From CAMLIZ01 sp966212505 (GTDB lineage Bacteria > Pseudomonadota > Gammaproteobacteria > Burkholderiales > Burkholderiaceae_C): a stretch of 64,000 nt of DNA. Position numbers and translations under genes: made by a program. Position 1 is the first letter of the stretch. Each line of letters opens with the position of its first letter. The notes below the pieces were generated by a model. That model was given only the letters and a program-made list of their open reading frames with translations, was not told where the DNA came from and ran no database searches. Location of the stretch: positions 62,001-126,000 of the forward strand of contig CBIHRS010000005.1 of the NCBI GenBank assembly GCA_966212505.1, given 5' to 3'. Below, one piece after another: positions 26,576-39,115 of this stretch.

Positions 26576-27967
26576 TCAGCACTCGACGATGTTCACCGCG
26601 AGGCCGCCGCGCGCGGTCTCCTTGTACTTGACCTTCATGTCGGCGCCGGTCTCGCGCATGGTCTTGATGACCTTGTCGAGGCTTACATGGTGCGTGCCGT
26701 CGCCGCGCAGCGCCATGCGGGCCGCGTTGATCGCCTTCACCGAGGCGATCGCATTGCGCTCGATGCAGGGGATCTGCACCAGCCCGCCCACCGGATCGCA
26801 GGTGAGGCCGAGGTGGTGCTCCATGCCGATCTCGGCGGCGTTTTCCACCTGCTCGGGCGTGCCGCCGATCACGGCGGCCAGCGCGGCCGCGGCCATCGAG
26901 CAGGCCACGCCCACCTCGCCCTGGCAGCCCACCTCGGCGCCGGAGATCGATGCGTTCTCCTTGTAGAGGATGCCGATGGCGGCGGCAGTGAGCAGGAAGT
27001 CGATCGCGCCCTTGTCGCTCGCACCGGGGATGAAGCGGGCGTAGTAGTGCAGCACCGCGGGCACGATGCCGGCCGCGCCGTTGGTGGGCGCGGTGACCAC
27101 GCGGCCGCCGGCCGCGTTCTCTTCGTTGACCGCCAGTGCGTAGAGGTTGACCCAGTCCATCACCTGCAGCGGATCCTTCAGCGCCGCCTCGGGGTTGCTG
27201 GTGAGCGCGCGGTACAGCGAGGCCGCGCGCCGCTTGACCTTGAAGCCGCCCGGCAGGATGCCTTCGGTGCGGCAGCCGCGGGCCACGCAGTCCTGCATCG
27301 CGCGCCAGATCTTCAGCAGGCCCGCGTCGATCTCTTCATCGGTGCGCCAGTGGCGCTCGTTGCGGCGCATGATCTCGGCGATGCTGCAGCCCTCGCGCTT
27401 CGTCAGTGCCAGCAGCTCCTCGCCGCTGTGGAAGGGGTAGGGCAGCACCGTGGTGTCGGGCGCGATCGCCTTCTGCTTGCTGCCGTCGGCCGCCACCTCT
27501 TCGCTGACGATGAAGCCGCCGCCCACCGAGTAGTAGGTCTTGTTCAGCAGCTCGGCGCCGGCCGCGTCGTAGGCCGCCAGCCGCATGCCGTTGGCATGGA
27601 AGGGCAGGGTCTCGCGGCGCATGAAGAGCAGGTCTTGCGCCTCGTCGAACGCGATCTCGTGCTGGCCGAGCAGGTTGATGCGGCCGCTGCCGCGCAGGCC
27701 TTCGAGCATGGCGGGGATTTGGTCCACGTCCACCGTGTCGGGTTCATGACCCAGCAGGCCCAGCAGCACCGCCTTGTCGCTGCCGTGGCCCTTGCCGGTG
27801 GCGCCCAGCGAGCCGTAGAGCCAGCATTGCACGCGCACCGTGTTCTCGAGCAGGCCCTCGTGCTGCAGCCGCAGCACGAACATGCGCGCGGCGCGCATCG
27901 GGCCCACGGTGTGCGAGCTGCTCGGGCCGATGCCGATCTTGAAGAGGTCGAAAGCGGATACCGCCAT
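26576..27967 (-). CDS. sdaA: L-serine ammonia-lyase (single-chain, iron-sulfur)
   Basis: A 463-residue single-chain L-serine dehydratase that deaminates serine to pyruvate and ammonia using a [4Fe-4S] cluster. The beta domain opens AVSAFDLFKIGIGPSSSHT, the alpha domain carries the conserved Cys in VACSMAAAALAA, LTCDPVGGLVQIPCIERN and the tail GGLAVNIVEC. The C-terminal Cys is known in this family to fold into the active site. Ribosome site CCGGGAGACAACACC precedes the ATG. It lies 16 bases after a lipoprotein hydrolase gene and downstream of gcvTHP, so the glycine riboswitch may drive it too. Confidence 0.95.
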   Translation of the reverse strand: MAVSAFDLFKIGIGPSSSHTVGPMRAARMFVLRLQHEGLLENTVRVQCWLYGSLGATGKGHGSDKAVLLGLLGHEPDTVDVDQIPAMLEGLRGSGRINLLGQHEIAFDEAQDLLFMRRETLPFHANGMRLAAYDAAGAELLNKTYYSVGGGFIVSEEVAADGSKQKAIAPDTTVLPYPFHSGEELLALTKREGCSIAEIMRRNERHWRTDEEIDAGLLKIWRAMQDCVARGCRTEGILPGGFKVKRRAASLYRALTSNPEAALKDPLQVMDWVNLYALAVNEENAAGGRVVTAPTNGAAGIVPAVLHYYARFIPGASDKGAIDFLLTAAAIGILYKENASISGAEVGCQGEVGVACSMAAAALAAVIGGTPEQVENAAEIGMEHHLGLTCDPVGGLVQIPCIERNAIASVKAINAARMALRGDGTHHVSLDKVIKTMRETGADMKVKYKETARGGLAVNIVEC

Positions 27968-27983
27968 GGTGTTGTCTCCCGGT

Positions 27984-28829
27984 TCAGTTCGCCGGCAGTG
28001 CTCGTAGCATCGCCGCGATGACTTGCTGCCGAACGGCCTCGTGTGCGAGGCCGTCGACGTGCTGTGTGTGTTGGACTTCCAGCCACTGCTTCGGTTCGGG
28101 CGCGGCGGCATAAATCGCGCGGCCGTGTGCCATCGGCACCACGGCATCGTCGCTGCTGTGCATCACCAGCAGCGGCACCTTCAAGGCTTTGGCGGCGGCG
28201 ATCGGGTCGGCCTTGGGGCCGGGCAGCGCGAGCAGCGCGGCAGGTGCCACCCAGCGCAGCCAGCTGCCTTGCGTGGCATCGCGCGCAATGCCGCGGTAGC
28301 TGCTGAAGCCGCAGTCGACGATCAGCAGCTTCACGCCGGCCGGATCCTGCGCCACCGTGCGCAGCGAGGTCGCGCCGCCCAGGCTCTGGCCGAGCACGAC
28401 GAGTCGCTGCGGGTCGACGCCCGGCGCCTTGCGCAACCAGGCCAGCGCGGCCAGGCTGTCGTCGACCACGCCATCGAGCGTGGGCTCGCCGCCGCCGGTG
28501 GATTCGCCGTAGCCGCGGTAGTCGAAGGTCAGCAGGTTGAAACCGGCCGATGGCAGCCAGGCCACCAGCGGCAGGTGGTTGCTGATGTTGGCCGCGTTGC
28601 CGTGCAGGTGCAGCACGGTGCCGCGCGCCGGGCCCTGGGCCGGGATCCACCAGCCGTGCAGCCGGCTGCCGTCGGGCCCGGGAATCCACACGTCCTGCGA
28701 CTGCAGGCCGAATTGCGCCGGGGTGGTGTACCTGGTGCGGTCGGGGTAGAAGAACTGCCGCTCGATGCAGCCACCGAGAGCACCCAGGAAGGCCAGCGCC
28801 ATGACGATCTTCGCGAGGCGCCGGCCCAC
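27984..28829 (-). CDS. Alpha/beta hydrolase lipoprotein
   Basis: A 281-residue lipoprotein hydrolase of the YfhR/BEM46 type. The signal peptide ends in lipobox LGGC (Cys21). The fold shows oxyanion region LHLHGNAAN, the block LLTFDYRGYGESTG, nucleophile elbow VLGQSLGGATS, Asp in MHSSDDAVVP and His near VQHTQHVDGL. I chose a GTG start at 28829, 4 bases after the gcvP stop, because it gives a positively charged signal-peptide head. An ATG at 28802 would start directly in the hydrophobic core. Function is unknown; it sits between gcvP and sdaA in an apparently single transcript. Confidence 0.82.
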   Translation of the reverse strand: MGRRLAKIVMALAFLGALGGCIERQFFYPDRTRYTTPAQFGLQSQDVWIPGPDGSRLHGWWIPAQGPARGTVLHLHGNAANISNHLPLVAWLPSAGFNLLTFDYRGYGESTGGGEPTLDGVVDDSLAALAWLRKAPGVDPQRLVVLGQSLGGATSLRTVAQDPAGVKLLIVDCGFSSYRGIARDATQGSWLRWVAPAALLALPGPKADPIAAAKALKVPLLVMHSSDDAVVPMAHGRAIYAAAPEPKQWLEVQHTQHVDGLAHEAVRQQVIAAMLRALPAN

Positions 28830-28833
28830 CGGA

Positions 28834-31731
<2,898 letters not shown>

Positions 31732-31758
31732 GGCGTGGCGATCAGCAGGCGTAGAGGA

Positions 31759-32133
31759 TCAAAGGGTCTTGAGCAGCGCGTCGTAGGCGGGCGGGTCCAT
31801 CAGGTCGTCGAACTCGGCCATGTTGTTGACGTGGACCTTGAAGAACCAGCCGTTGCCCAGCGGATCGCTGTTGGCCAGCGACGGATCGGCGCGCAGCGCC
31901 TCGTTCACCTCGACCACCTCGCCGGACACCGGCATGTAGATGTCGGCCGCGGCCTTCACCGATTCGACGACGCCGGCCACTTCGCCCTTCTTGTAGGTCT
32001 TGCCGACCTCGGGCAGGTCGACGAACACCACGTCGCCCAGCGCGTCCTGAGCGTGGTGGGTGATGCCGACGATCGCGGCCTCGTGGTCTTCGATGTTGAT
32101 CCACTCGTGTTCTTCGGTGTACTTGGTCGTCAT
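31759..32133 (-). CDS. gcvH: Glycine cleavage system H protein
   Basis: A 124-residue lipoyl carrier. The lipoylation lysine is Lys60 in VVESVKAAADIYMP. Other family marks are EEHEWINIE at the N-terminus, GDVVFVDLPEVG, and NGWFFKVH near the end. It shuttles the aminomethyl group between the P and T proteins. Ribosome site CAGGAGCGACCG precedes the ATG. It lies between gcvT and gcvP. Confidence 0.97.
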   Translation of the reverse strand: MTTKYTEEHEWINIEDHEAAIVGITHHAQDALGDVVFVDLPEVGKTYKKGEVAGVVESVKAAADIYMPVSGEVVEVNEALRADPSLANSDPLGNGWFFKVHVNNMAEFDDLMDPPAYDALLKTL

Positions 32134-32173
32134 CGGTCGCTCCTGGTGGGTTTCTGTGGCTGGAAGGGCGGCA

Positions 32174-33298
32174 TCAGCCGCGGTGGTAACGGTGGGGCGA
32201 GAAGGGCATGGGTGCCACCCGCATCGGGTAGCGCTTGCCGCGCACTTCGGCGTAGACCTCGTGGCTGGCCTGCGCATGATTGGCGGCCAGGTAGGCCATC
32301 GCGATGGGTTGGTTGACGCCCGGTGCCAGCGTGCCGCTGGTCACGTGGCCGAGCTTGTGGCCGTGGGCATCGAACAGCTGCGCGCCTTCGCGCACCGGCA
32401 TGCGCTCGAGGCCGACGAGGCCCACGCGCTTCATCATCGCGCCGCCGGCCAGCTGCGCCTCGATGACCGAGGCGCCCGGGTAGTGGCCCGCGCGCGCGCC
32501 GCCGGGGCGGCGCACCTTCTGGATCGCCCAGGTGAGTGCGGCTTCCACGGGGGTGGTGGTCTCGTTGATGTCATGGCCATAGAGGCACAGGCCCGCTTCC
32601 AGGCGCAGCGTGTCGCGCGCGCCCAGGCCGGCGGGTTTCACCTCTGGGCAGGCCAGCAGTTCGCGTGCCAGTGCCACCGCATGCGTCTCGGGCACCGAGA
32701 TCTCGAAGCCGTCTTCGCCGGTGTAGCCCGAGCGGGTGACGAAGCATTCGGCATCGGCCAGCACGAAGGTGCCGCCGGTCATGAAGGTGAGCTTGGCCAC
32801 GCCGGCGTTCAGGCGCGAGAGCGCGTCCACTGCCTTGGGGCCCTGCAGCGCGAGCAGCGCGCGGTCGGGCAGCGGCTGCAGCGTGCAGCGGTGGCCGATG
32901 TGGGTGATCAGGTGCTTGGTGTCGGCCTCTTTGCAGGCGGCGTTGACGACCACGAACAGGTCGTTTTCACGGCGCGTGATCATCAGGTCGTCGAGGACGC
33001 CGCCGTTGCTGTTGGTGAAGAACGCGTAGCGCTGCTTGCCCACTGCGAGGTCGACCACGTCGACCGGTACCAGGGTTTCGAGGGCGGCGGCCGCATCGTC
33101 GCCGATCAGGCGCAACTGGCCCATGTGGGACACGTCGAACAGCGCGGCCGATTCGCGGCACTGCTTGTGCTCGGCGATGATGCCGCCGGGGTAGTTCACC
33201 GGCATGTCGTAGCCGGCAAAGGGCACCATCTTGGCGCCGAGTTCGATGTGCAGTGCGTGGAGCGGGGTTTTCAGCAGGGCTTGTTCAGTGGCGGACAT
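32174..33298 (-). CDS. gcvT: Aminomethyltransferase, T protein of the glycine cleavage system
   Basis: A 374-residue folate-dependent enzyme that transfers the methylene of aminomethyl-lipoyl-GcvH to tetrahydrofolate and frees ammonia. Conserved blocks include GAKMVPFAGYDMPVNYPGG, ALFDVSHMGQ, GYTGEDGFEISVP and LGARDTLRLEAGLCLYG. It is first gene of the gcvTHP operon, 52 bases downstream of the glycine riboswitch, with ribosome site CGGAGACCACGG before the ATG. Confidence 0.97.
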   Translation of the reverse strand: MSATEQALLKTPLHALHIELGAKMVPFAGYDMPVNYPGGIIAEHKQCRESAALFDVSHMGQLRLIGDDAAAALETLVPVDVVDLAVGKQRYAFFTNSNGGVLDDLMITRRENDLFVVVNAACKEADTKHLITHIGHRCTLQPLPDRALLALQGPKAVDALSRLNAGVAKLTFMTGGTFVLADAECFVTRSGYTGEDGFEISVPETHAVALARELLACPEVKPAGLGARDTLRLEAGLCLYGHDINETTTPVEAALTWAIQKVRRPGGARAGHYPGASVIEAQLAGGAMMKRVGLVGLERMPVREGAQLFDAHGHKLGHVTSGTLAPGVNQPIAMAYLAANHAQASHEVYAEVRGKRYPMRVAPMPFSPHRYHRG

Positions 33299-33322
33299 CC
33301 GTGGTCTCCGAGGGCATTGGTT

Positions 33323-33343
33323 CCCATCCCGACATGTGATGGG
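33323..33343 (-). promoter_or_regulatory. Small hairpin between the glycine riboswitch and gcvT
   Basis: A 6-bp inverted repeat (CCCATC/GATGGG, 9-base loop) lies between the riboswitch and the gcvT ribosome site. There is no U-run after it. It could be part of an expression platform acting on translation start. A role is inferred from position only. Confidence 0.3.
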
Positions 33344-33350
33344 TGCCCTC

Positions 33351-33546
33351 GCTGTCCGCTTTACCTGAGAGATTGACGGATCCGGTGTGGCCGGTGTTTC
33401 CGCTTGCCCCTTCGGTGGACGGGCTCAAGACCCATCTCTCTCCAGTGAGGTACGCCGCGAGTCCGCAGCGTCTTGCCAGTCCTTTTGCCTGAGCGTTCGG
33501 GGGTGGCCCTGCGCCTTCGGCGGCTCCGTGTGGAACTCTCTCCTGA
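33351..33546 (-). ncRNA. Tandem glycine riboswitch upstream of gcvTHP
   Basis: On the minus strand two consecutive gcvT-motif aptamers are seen. The first (about 33480-33546) has GGAGAGAGTTCC, a CGCCGAAGGCGC arm and the closing CTCAGGCAAAAGGAC. The second (about 33351-33444) has CTGGAGAGA, CACCGAAGGGGC and CTCTCAGGTAAAGCGGACAG. GAGAG/CTCTC P1 pairing and CCGAAGG loops are the family signature. Binding of glycine normally turns on gcv expression. A TACACT sequence (minus strand, 33562-33557) fits as the -10 box just upstream. Confidence 0.95.
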
Positions 33547-33586
33547 CAAGCGAGCGAGTGTAACGCAGGGGCCGCCGATGAATGCG

Positions 33587-34012
33587 TCATATCGACGGGT
33601 TCAGATCATCGAGCTGCGTGTCGAGGAAGATTCTTCGCAGCACATCCTGCAGTACGGGGCCGCTTTCGAGCCGGTGGGCCTCGTCGAGCAGGTCGTCCAG
33701 GTCGAGGTTGTAGACGTAGCGCATGCCCCATTGCGCAAACTGCCGGCGCTCGACCGGCCTCTCGTGCACCAGCTTCATCTCCGTGTGGCGGGGGTCGGAG
33801 CCGATCCTGTCCAGCAGCGCCAGCACCTGGTCGTGCGCGCCTTCCAGCCACTGCGCGAAATGCCCGCCGGTGAAGATCAGCGAGCCGGTCACCCCGTCGC
33901 GCCAGTTCGCACGGCTCGCATTGGTGGCGAGCCCGTGGACCTCGGCGGGGCTCAACGGGCGAGCCGCGGTGCTGAAGTAGACCGCGCGATAAAGCAAAGG
34001 GGTGTTCGGCAT
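33587..34012 (-). CDS. BLUF-domain blue-light sensor
   Basis: A 141-residue, BLUF-only protein that would bind FAD and sense blue light. Key residues are Tyr12 and Ser14 (YRAVYFSTAA), Asn36 (SRANWRDGVTG), Gln54 in FAQWLEG, and the Trp/Met strand QFAQWGMRYVY. The domain is followed by ~45 residues forming the usual C-terminal helical cap (DDLLDEAHRLESGPVLQDVL). No output domain is attached, so it probably acts through a partner. The start MPNTPLLYR is chosen from the domain boundary. It is divergent from a chemoreceptor gene, with 179 bases between. Confidence 0.92.
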   Translation of the reverse strand: MPNTPLLYRAVYFSTAARPLSPAEVHGLATNASRANWRDGVTGSLIFTGGHFAQWLEGAHDQVLALLDRIGSDPRHTEMKLVHERPVERRQFAQWGMRYVYNLDLDDLLDEAHRLESGPVLQDVLRRIFLDTQLDDLNPSI

Positions 34013-34140
34013 GTCGCGTCGTCTGGGCGCCTGGCACGGAGCGCGGCATTCCACGTGCCGACGGCAGCAGTTTGAACCGTTCTCCAGATATGGGGCAGAT
34101 TTCTCAGTTTATTTTTGAGAAAAATGATAAAAACGATGCT

Positions 34141-34166
34141 TAGAGTTGACGGAAATGATCCGATAA
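34141..34166 (+). promoter_or_regulatory. FliA (sigma-28)-like promoter of the chemoreceptor gene
   Basis: TAGAGTTG at 34141-34148 and TCCGATAA at 34159-34166 resemble the sigma-28 consensus TAAAGTTT-N11-GCCGATAA, with a spacer of 10 rather than 11. It sits 25 bases before the ATG of a methyl-accepting chemotaxis gene, the kind of gene this sigma factor serves. A 7-bp AT-rich inverted repeat (TTTCTCA/TGAGAAA, 34100-34122) lies just upstream. Confidence 0.5.
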
Positions 34167-34191
34167 CCGGCTGTCAACCTGGAGATCGTCC

Positions 34192-35775
34192 ATGCAGAAG
34201 TCCAGATCCCACCTGAGCGTGGCCAAGCGCCTGTTGCTCTCCTTCGGAGCGGTCATCGCGGTGCTCGTCGGCATCGGCGCCACCGGCCTCTATACCGGTG
34301 CGCGCCTTGCCGAAGCCGACCGCTGGAACACCCACACCTACGAGGTGCTCGAACAAGCGCAGCAGATGCTGGCCAACATGGTGAACATGCAGACGGGCTC
34401 GCGCGGCTACTTGCTGACCGGCGAAGACCGCTTCCTCGAGCCCTGGCGCATCGGCAAGGACGGCTTCCAGCAGACATGGAAGCACGCCAAGGAGCTCACT
34501 GCCGACAACCCCGCGCAACAAGCGCGGCTCGAGACGATGCAGCAGCATGCGGCCCAGTTCATCGCCGTGTCCGAAAGCCTGCAGCGGCTGCGCCAGGATG
34601 TGGCCGCCGGGCGCGCCCAAACCGATGCGCTGATGGCCCAGTTCGGCACGGGCCAGGACAAGGCCGCGATGGACGCCTTCAAGAGCGTGGCGCACGATTT
34701 CGACAAGGCCGAGCGCGACCTGCTGGTGGTGCGTGTGGCCGCGGCCGACGAGTTGCGGGCCCTCAACCGCAACGTGATCGCCATCGGCGTCGGCCTGGCG
34801 ATGCTCGGGGCCATCGGCCTGGGCCTGTGGACCACGCGCTCCATCATGCTCGAGCTGGGCGGCGAGCCGCACGATGCCGCGGCGGCGGTGCGCCGCATCG
34901 CCCAGGGCGACCTGAGCGTGGACATCGCGCTGCGTGCGGGCGACGAGCGCAGCCTGCTCGCCGCGATGCGCGGCATGCAGCAGCGCCTGGCCGCGGTGGT
35001 GTCCGACATCCGCTCCGGCAGCGACTCCATTGCCACCGGCGCCACGCAGATCGCCACCGGCAATGCCGACCTGTCGCAGCGCACGGAGGAGCAGGCCTCC
35101 AACCTGCAGCAGACGGCCGCCTCGATGGAACAGCTGGCGAGCACGGTGCGCAACAACGCCGACACCGCGCAGCAGGCCACCCACCTGGCGCAGGCGGCGT
35201 CCGACGTGGCCGTGCGCGGGCGGGAGGTGGTCGACCGCGTGGTGCAGACCATGGAGGAGATCACGCACAGCTCCAACCGCATCAGCGACATCATCGGCGT
35301 GATCGACGGCATCGCGTTCCAGACCAACATCCTCTCGCTCAACGCAGCGGTGGAAGCCGCACGCGCCGGCGAGCAGGGGCGCGGCTTCGCGGTGGTGGCG
35401 GGCGAAGTGCGCAGCCTGGCCCAGCGCTGCGCCGCGGCGGCCAAGGAAATCAAGAGCCTGATCGGCGCCAGCGCCACCACCGTGGAATCGGGCGCGCGGC
35501 TGGTGGGCGAGGCCGGCCAGACCATGCAGGACATCGTCGCCCAGGTGCAGCGCGTGAACCAGCTCATCTCCGAGATCACCGGCGCCACCGTGGAGCAGAC
35601 GGCCGGCATCGGCCAGGTCAACGATGCGGTGGGTCAGCTCGACCAGGTGACACAGCAGAACGCGGCCCTGGTCGAGCAGAGCGCAGCCGCCGCCGAAAGC
35701 CTGAAGCACCAGGCTCACAGGCTCGTGGAAACGGTGGCCGTGTTCCGGCTGGAGGCCGGCAGCGCTGTCGCCTGA
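34192..35775 (+). CDS. Methyl-accepting chemotaxis protein with CHASE3-type sensor
   Basis: A 527-residue chemoreceptor: first helix (~12-33), periplasmic four-helix segment of CHASE3 type (VNMQTGSRGYLLTGEDRFLEPW), second helix (~190-212), HAMP (IAQGDLSVDIALRAGDE), and a cytoplasmic coiled coil with adaptation sites and the conserved tip IDGIAFQTNILSLNAAVEAA. It would pass signals to CheA/CheW. No CheR-binding pentapeptide is seen at the C-terminus. Ribosome site CTGGAGATCGTCC precedes the ATG. It is divergent from the BLUF gene. Confidence 0.95.
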   Translation: MQKSRSHLSVAKRLLLSFGAVIAVLVGIGATGLYTGARLAEADRWNTHTYEVLEQAQQMLANMVNMQTGSRGYLLTGEDRFLEPWRIGKDGFQQTWKHAKELTADNPAQQARLETMQQHAAQFIAVSESLQRLRQDVAAGRAQTDALMAQFGTGQDKAAMDAFKSVAHDFDKAERDLLVVRVAAADELRALNRNVIAIGVGLAMLGAIGLGLWTTRSIMLELGGEPHDAAAAVRRIAQGDLSVDIALRAGDERSLLAAMRGMQQRLAAVVSDIRSGSDSIATGATQIATGNADLSQRTEEQASNLQQTAASMEQLASTVRNNADTAQQATHLAQAASDVAVRGREVVDRVVQTMEEITHSSNRISDIIGVIDGIAFQTNILSLNAAVEAARAGEQGRGFAVVAGEVRSLAQRCAAAAKEIKSLIGASATTVESGARLVGEAGQTMQDIVAQVQRVNQLISEITGATVEQTAGIGQVNDAVGQLDQVTQQNAALVEQSAAAAESLKHQAHRLVETVAVFRLEAGSAVA

Positions 35776-35796
35776 CGCGCCGAGGCAGACGCAGGC

Positions 35797-36714
35797 TCAG
35801 GCCTGCGCCGCCTGCCGCAACTGCTCGATCTCCGCCCGCGGCGGCGCGCCGAACATGCGCCGGTATTCGCGGCTGAACTGCGACGGGCTCTCGTAGCCCA
35901 CGCGATGCCCGGCGCCGGCTGCATCCAGACCCTCGGTGAGCATCAGGCGCCGCGCATGGTGCAGGCGCAGGTGCTTCTGGAACTGCAGCGGCGACATCGA
36001 GGTGACCTGCTTGAAATGCTGGTGCAGGTTGGAGGCGCTCATGTGCGTGGCCTCGGCCAGGTCTTCGATGCGCATCGGTTCGGCATAGCGGCGCTTGATC
36101 CAGTCGATCGCGGTGGCGATGCGGCGGGCATGGCTGTCGCCCACCGCCATCGCGCGGAAGCGCGCGCCGAGCTCGCCGGTGAGCACGCGGTAGTGGATCT
36201 CGCGCAGCGCCAGCGGTGCCAGCGGCGGCAGGTGCTCGGGCGTGCGCAGCAGGCGCAGCAGCCGGGTCATGGCATCCAGCAGCTCGAAGGGCACGCGCGC
36301 CACGTTCAGTCCGCGCAGCGGCGTGGCCGAGGGCGCCGCGGCGGGCTGCTCGAGCAGCAGGCTGCCCATCTCCTGCGGGTTGATGTTGAGCCGGATGCAC
36401 AGGTAGGGCTTCTCGGGGCTGGCCTCCACCACGTGGGCCTTGGGGATCATCGTCACCGAGACCATCAGGTAGTGCAGCGGGTCGTAGGCGATCAGGTCAT
36501 CGCCCAGGAAGGCGTGCTTGCGGCCCTGGACCACCACCACCAGCCCCGGCTCGTAGACCGCGGGGATGGGCTGCGCCGGCGCGCTGGCGCGAATGAGCTG
36601 CAGCGGCGCGATCGCTGTTTCGTGCAAGCCGTCGGTGGGCGCGTGGTGCTGCACCAGCTCGACCAGTTCGGCCAGCGGATCCGGGCGCACCTCTGGAGAA
36701 ACGTGTTCCGTCAT
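35797..36714 (-). CDS. AraC-family transcriptional regulator
   Basis: A 305-residue regulator with an AraC_N (PF06719-type) N-terminal cupin domain (VYEPGLVVVVQGRKHAFLGD) and a C-terminal double helix-turn-helix (IEDLAEATHMSASNLHQHFK and the second helix region VGYESPSQFSREYRRMFGAPP). Relatives such as E. coli YqhC control neighbouring oxidoreductase genes. It is divergent from an aldo/keto reductase with 160 bases between, so it most likely controls that gene. Start MTEHVSPEV is chosen since upstream residues do not look like the domain. Confidence 0.9.
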   Translation of the reverse strand: MTEHVSPEVRPDPLAELVELVQHHAPTDGLHETAIAPLQLIRASAPAQPIPAVYEPGLVVVVQGRKHAFLGDDLIAYDPLHYLMVSVTMIPKAHVVEASPEKPYLCIRLNINPQEMGSLLLEQPAAAPSATPLRGLNVARVPFELLDAMTRLLRLLRTPEHLPPLAPLALREIHYRVLTGELGARFRAMAVGDSHARRIATAIDWIKRRYAEPMRIEDLAEATHMSASNLHQHFKQVTSMSPLQFQKHLRLHHARRLMLTEGLDAAGAGHRVGYESPSQFSREYRRMFGAPPRAEIEQLRQAAQA

Positions 36715-36874
36715 GGCTGCCGATTCTGCGACGTGTCGCGGCTCGCTGCAGGCCGCGCGAAGCCGGTCTGGAGGATCGTGCAAGGATCGCCGAGCTTCGG
36801 GCTAACGGGCAGGGCGGGGCCGCTCTTACGCTGACGGCACTGTCAACCAACCACCCCACCACAAGGAGCAGCAC

Positions 36875-37885
<1,011 letters not shown>

Positions 37886-37983
37886 TTTTCATGACGGCAT
37901 GTCGATCAGGGGCATCCTGATTCGTCGTGAAGAAGGCGGCGCATGATGCGTCGCCTTCTTTCCCCTTCGACAGGAGATGCACC

Positions 37984-38484
37984 ATGCCGATTCAGCAGAA
38001 GATCACCCCGTTTCTCTGGTACGCAAAAGAGGCCGAGGAAGCCGCCGCCTTCTACACCGGCATCTTTCCCGACTCACGCATCCTGCGCGTGACCGCGCTG
38101 CACAGCGAATCGCCCAGCGGCCCGCCGGGCTCGGTGAAGGTGGTGGAGTTCCAGCTCTTCGGCCAGACCTTCGTCGCGATGACCGCGGGCCAGCACGACC
38201 CTTTCAACCATGCGGTGTCGTTCGTCGTCAATTGCGACACGCAGGAAGAGATCGACCGCTACTGGAACGCGCTGCTGGCCGATGGCGGCCAGCCCGAGGC
38301 CTGCGGCTGGCTGAAGGACCGCTTCGGCCTGAGCTGGCAGATCACGCCCACCGTGCTGAGCGCGATGATGAGCGACCCCGACAAGACCCGCGCCAAGCGC
38401 GCCAGCGACGCGATGATGACCATGATCAAGCTCGACATCGGCGTGCTGCAGGCGGCCTATGAAGGCGTGAGCGCCGGGCGCTGA
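37984..38484 (+). CDS. VOC-family protein (PhnB-like)
   Basis: A 166-residue protein of the PhnB/3-dmu-9 branch of the vicinal-oxygen-chelate superfamily, with ITPFLWYAKEAEEAAAFYTG, VVEFQLFGQTFVAMTAGQ and WLKDRFGLSWQITPTVLSAM. Most relatives have no assigned reaction. The start MPIQQKITP follows ribosome site CAGGAGATGCACC. Confidence 0.88.
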   Translation: MPIQQKITPFLWYAKEAEEAAAFYTGIFPDSRILRVTALHSESPSGPPGSVKVVEFQLFGQTFVAMTAGQHDPFNHAVSFVVNCDTQEEIDRYWNALLADGGQPEACGWLKDRFGLSWQITPTVLSAMMSDPDKTRAKRASDAMMTMIKLDIGVLQAAYEGVSAGR

Positions 38485-38557
38485 GCCCTCGATCTGGGGA
38501 GACAACCGGCCCGGCGCCTGCATCAAAATCCGCCCCTCCTGGAGAAGGAGGACAACG

Positions 38558-39115
38558 ATGATTCGACTGCACACGGCGCTGGCCCTCGGCGCCGCGCTGG
38601 CCGTGGCTTCGTGCGCCACGGGTTATGGCCCCAACACGCTGGGCGGCGGCTACAAGGACGAAAAGCTCGACGACACGCACTACCGCGTCAAGTTCGACGG
38701 CAACGGCTATGCCTCGAAAGACCGGGTCTGGAACTTCTGGATCTACCGCTGCGCCGAGCTCACGAAGGAAAAGGGCTTCACCCACTTCACGATCCAGAAG
38801 CCCGGCGAGCCGCTGAGCCTGGCGCCGCAAGGCCCGCGCATGATCAAGACCCGCAGCGGCGGCGTGACCTACATCCCCATCTACGTGCCGGGCCACACCG
38901 TCACCACCTGGCACACCGATGCGGTGGTGGCCATGTTCAAGGAGCCGCTGCCCGAGGGCGTGTGGCTGATGCGCGCCCAATCGGTGCTCGACGACCTGGC
39001 GCCCTACATCAAGTCCAACGGCGCCAGCACGCCGCCGGTGCGCGACGACATCTTCCGCCACGCCGCCACCATCAACCGGCCGGAGACCAACTACAACTTC
39101 GGAGGCCCGCTGTGA
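38558..39115 (+). CDS. Lipoprotein of the CC0125/CC1285 type
   Basis: A 185-residue lipoprotein. Signal peptide with lipobox VASC (Cys19), then the family hallmark GYGPNTLGGGYKDEKLDDTH and YRVKFDGNGYASKDRVWNF. The family is common in Proteobacteria and has no known function. Ribosome site GGAGAAGGAGG lies before the ATG. Its stop overlaps the start of the next gene by one base (TGATG), so the two are coupled. Confidence 0.82.
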   Translation: MIRLHTALALGAALAVASCATGYGPNTLGGGYKDEKLDDTHYRVKFDGNGYASKDRVWNFWIYRCAELTKEKGFTHFTIQKPGEPLSLAPQGPRMIKTRSGGVTYIPIYVPGHTVTTWHTDAVVAMFKEPLPEGVWLMRAQSVLDDLAPYIKSNGASTPPVRDDIFRHAATINRPETNYNFGGPL

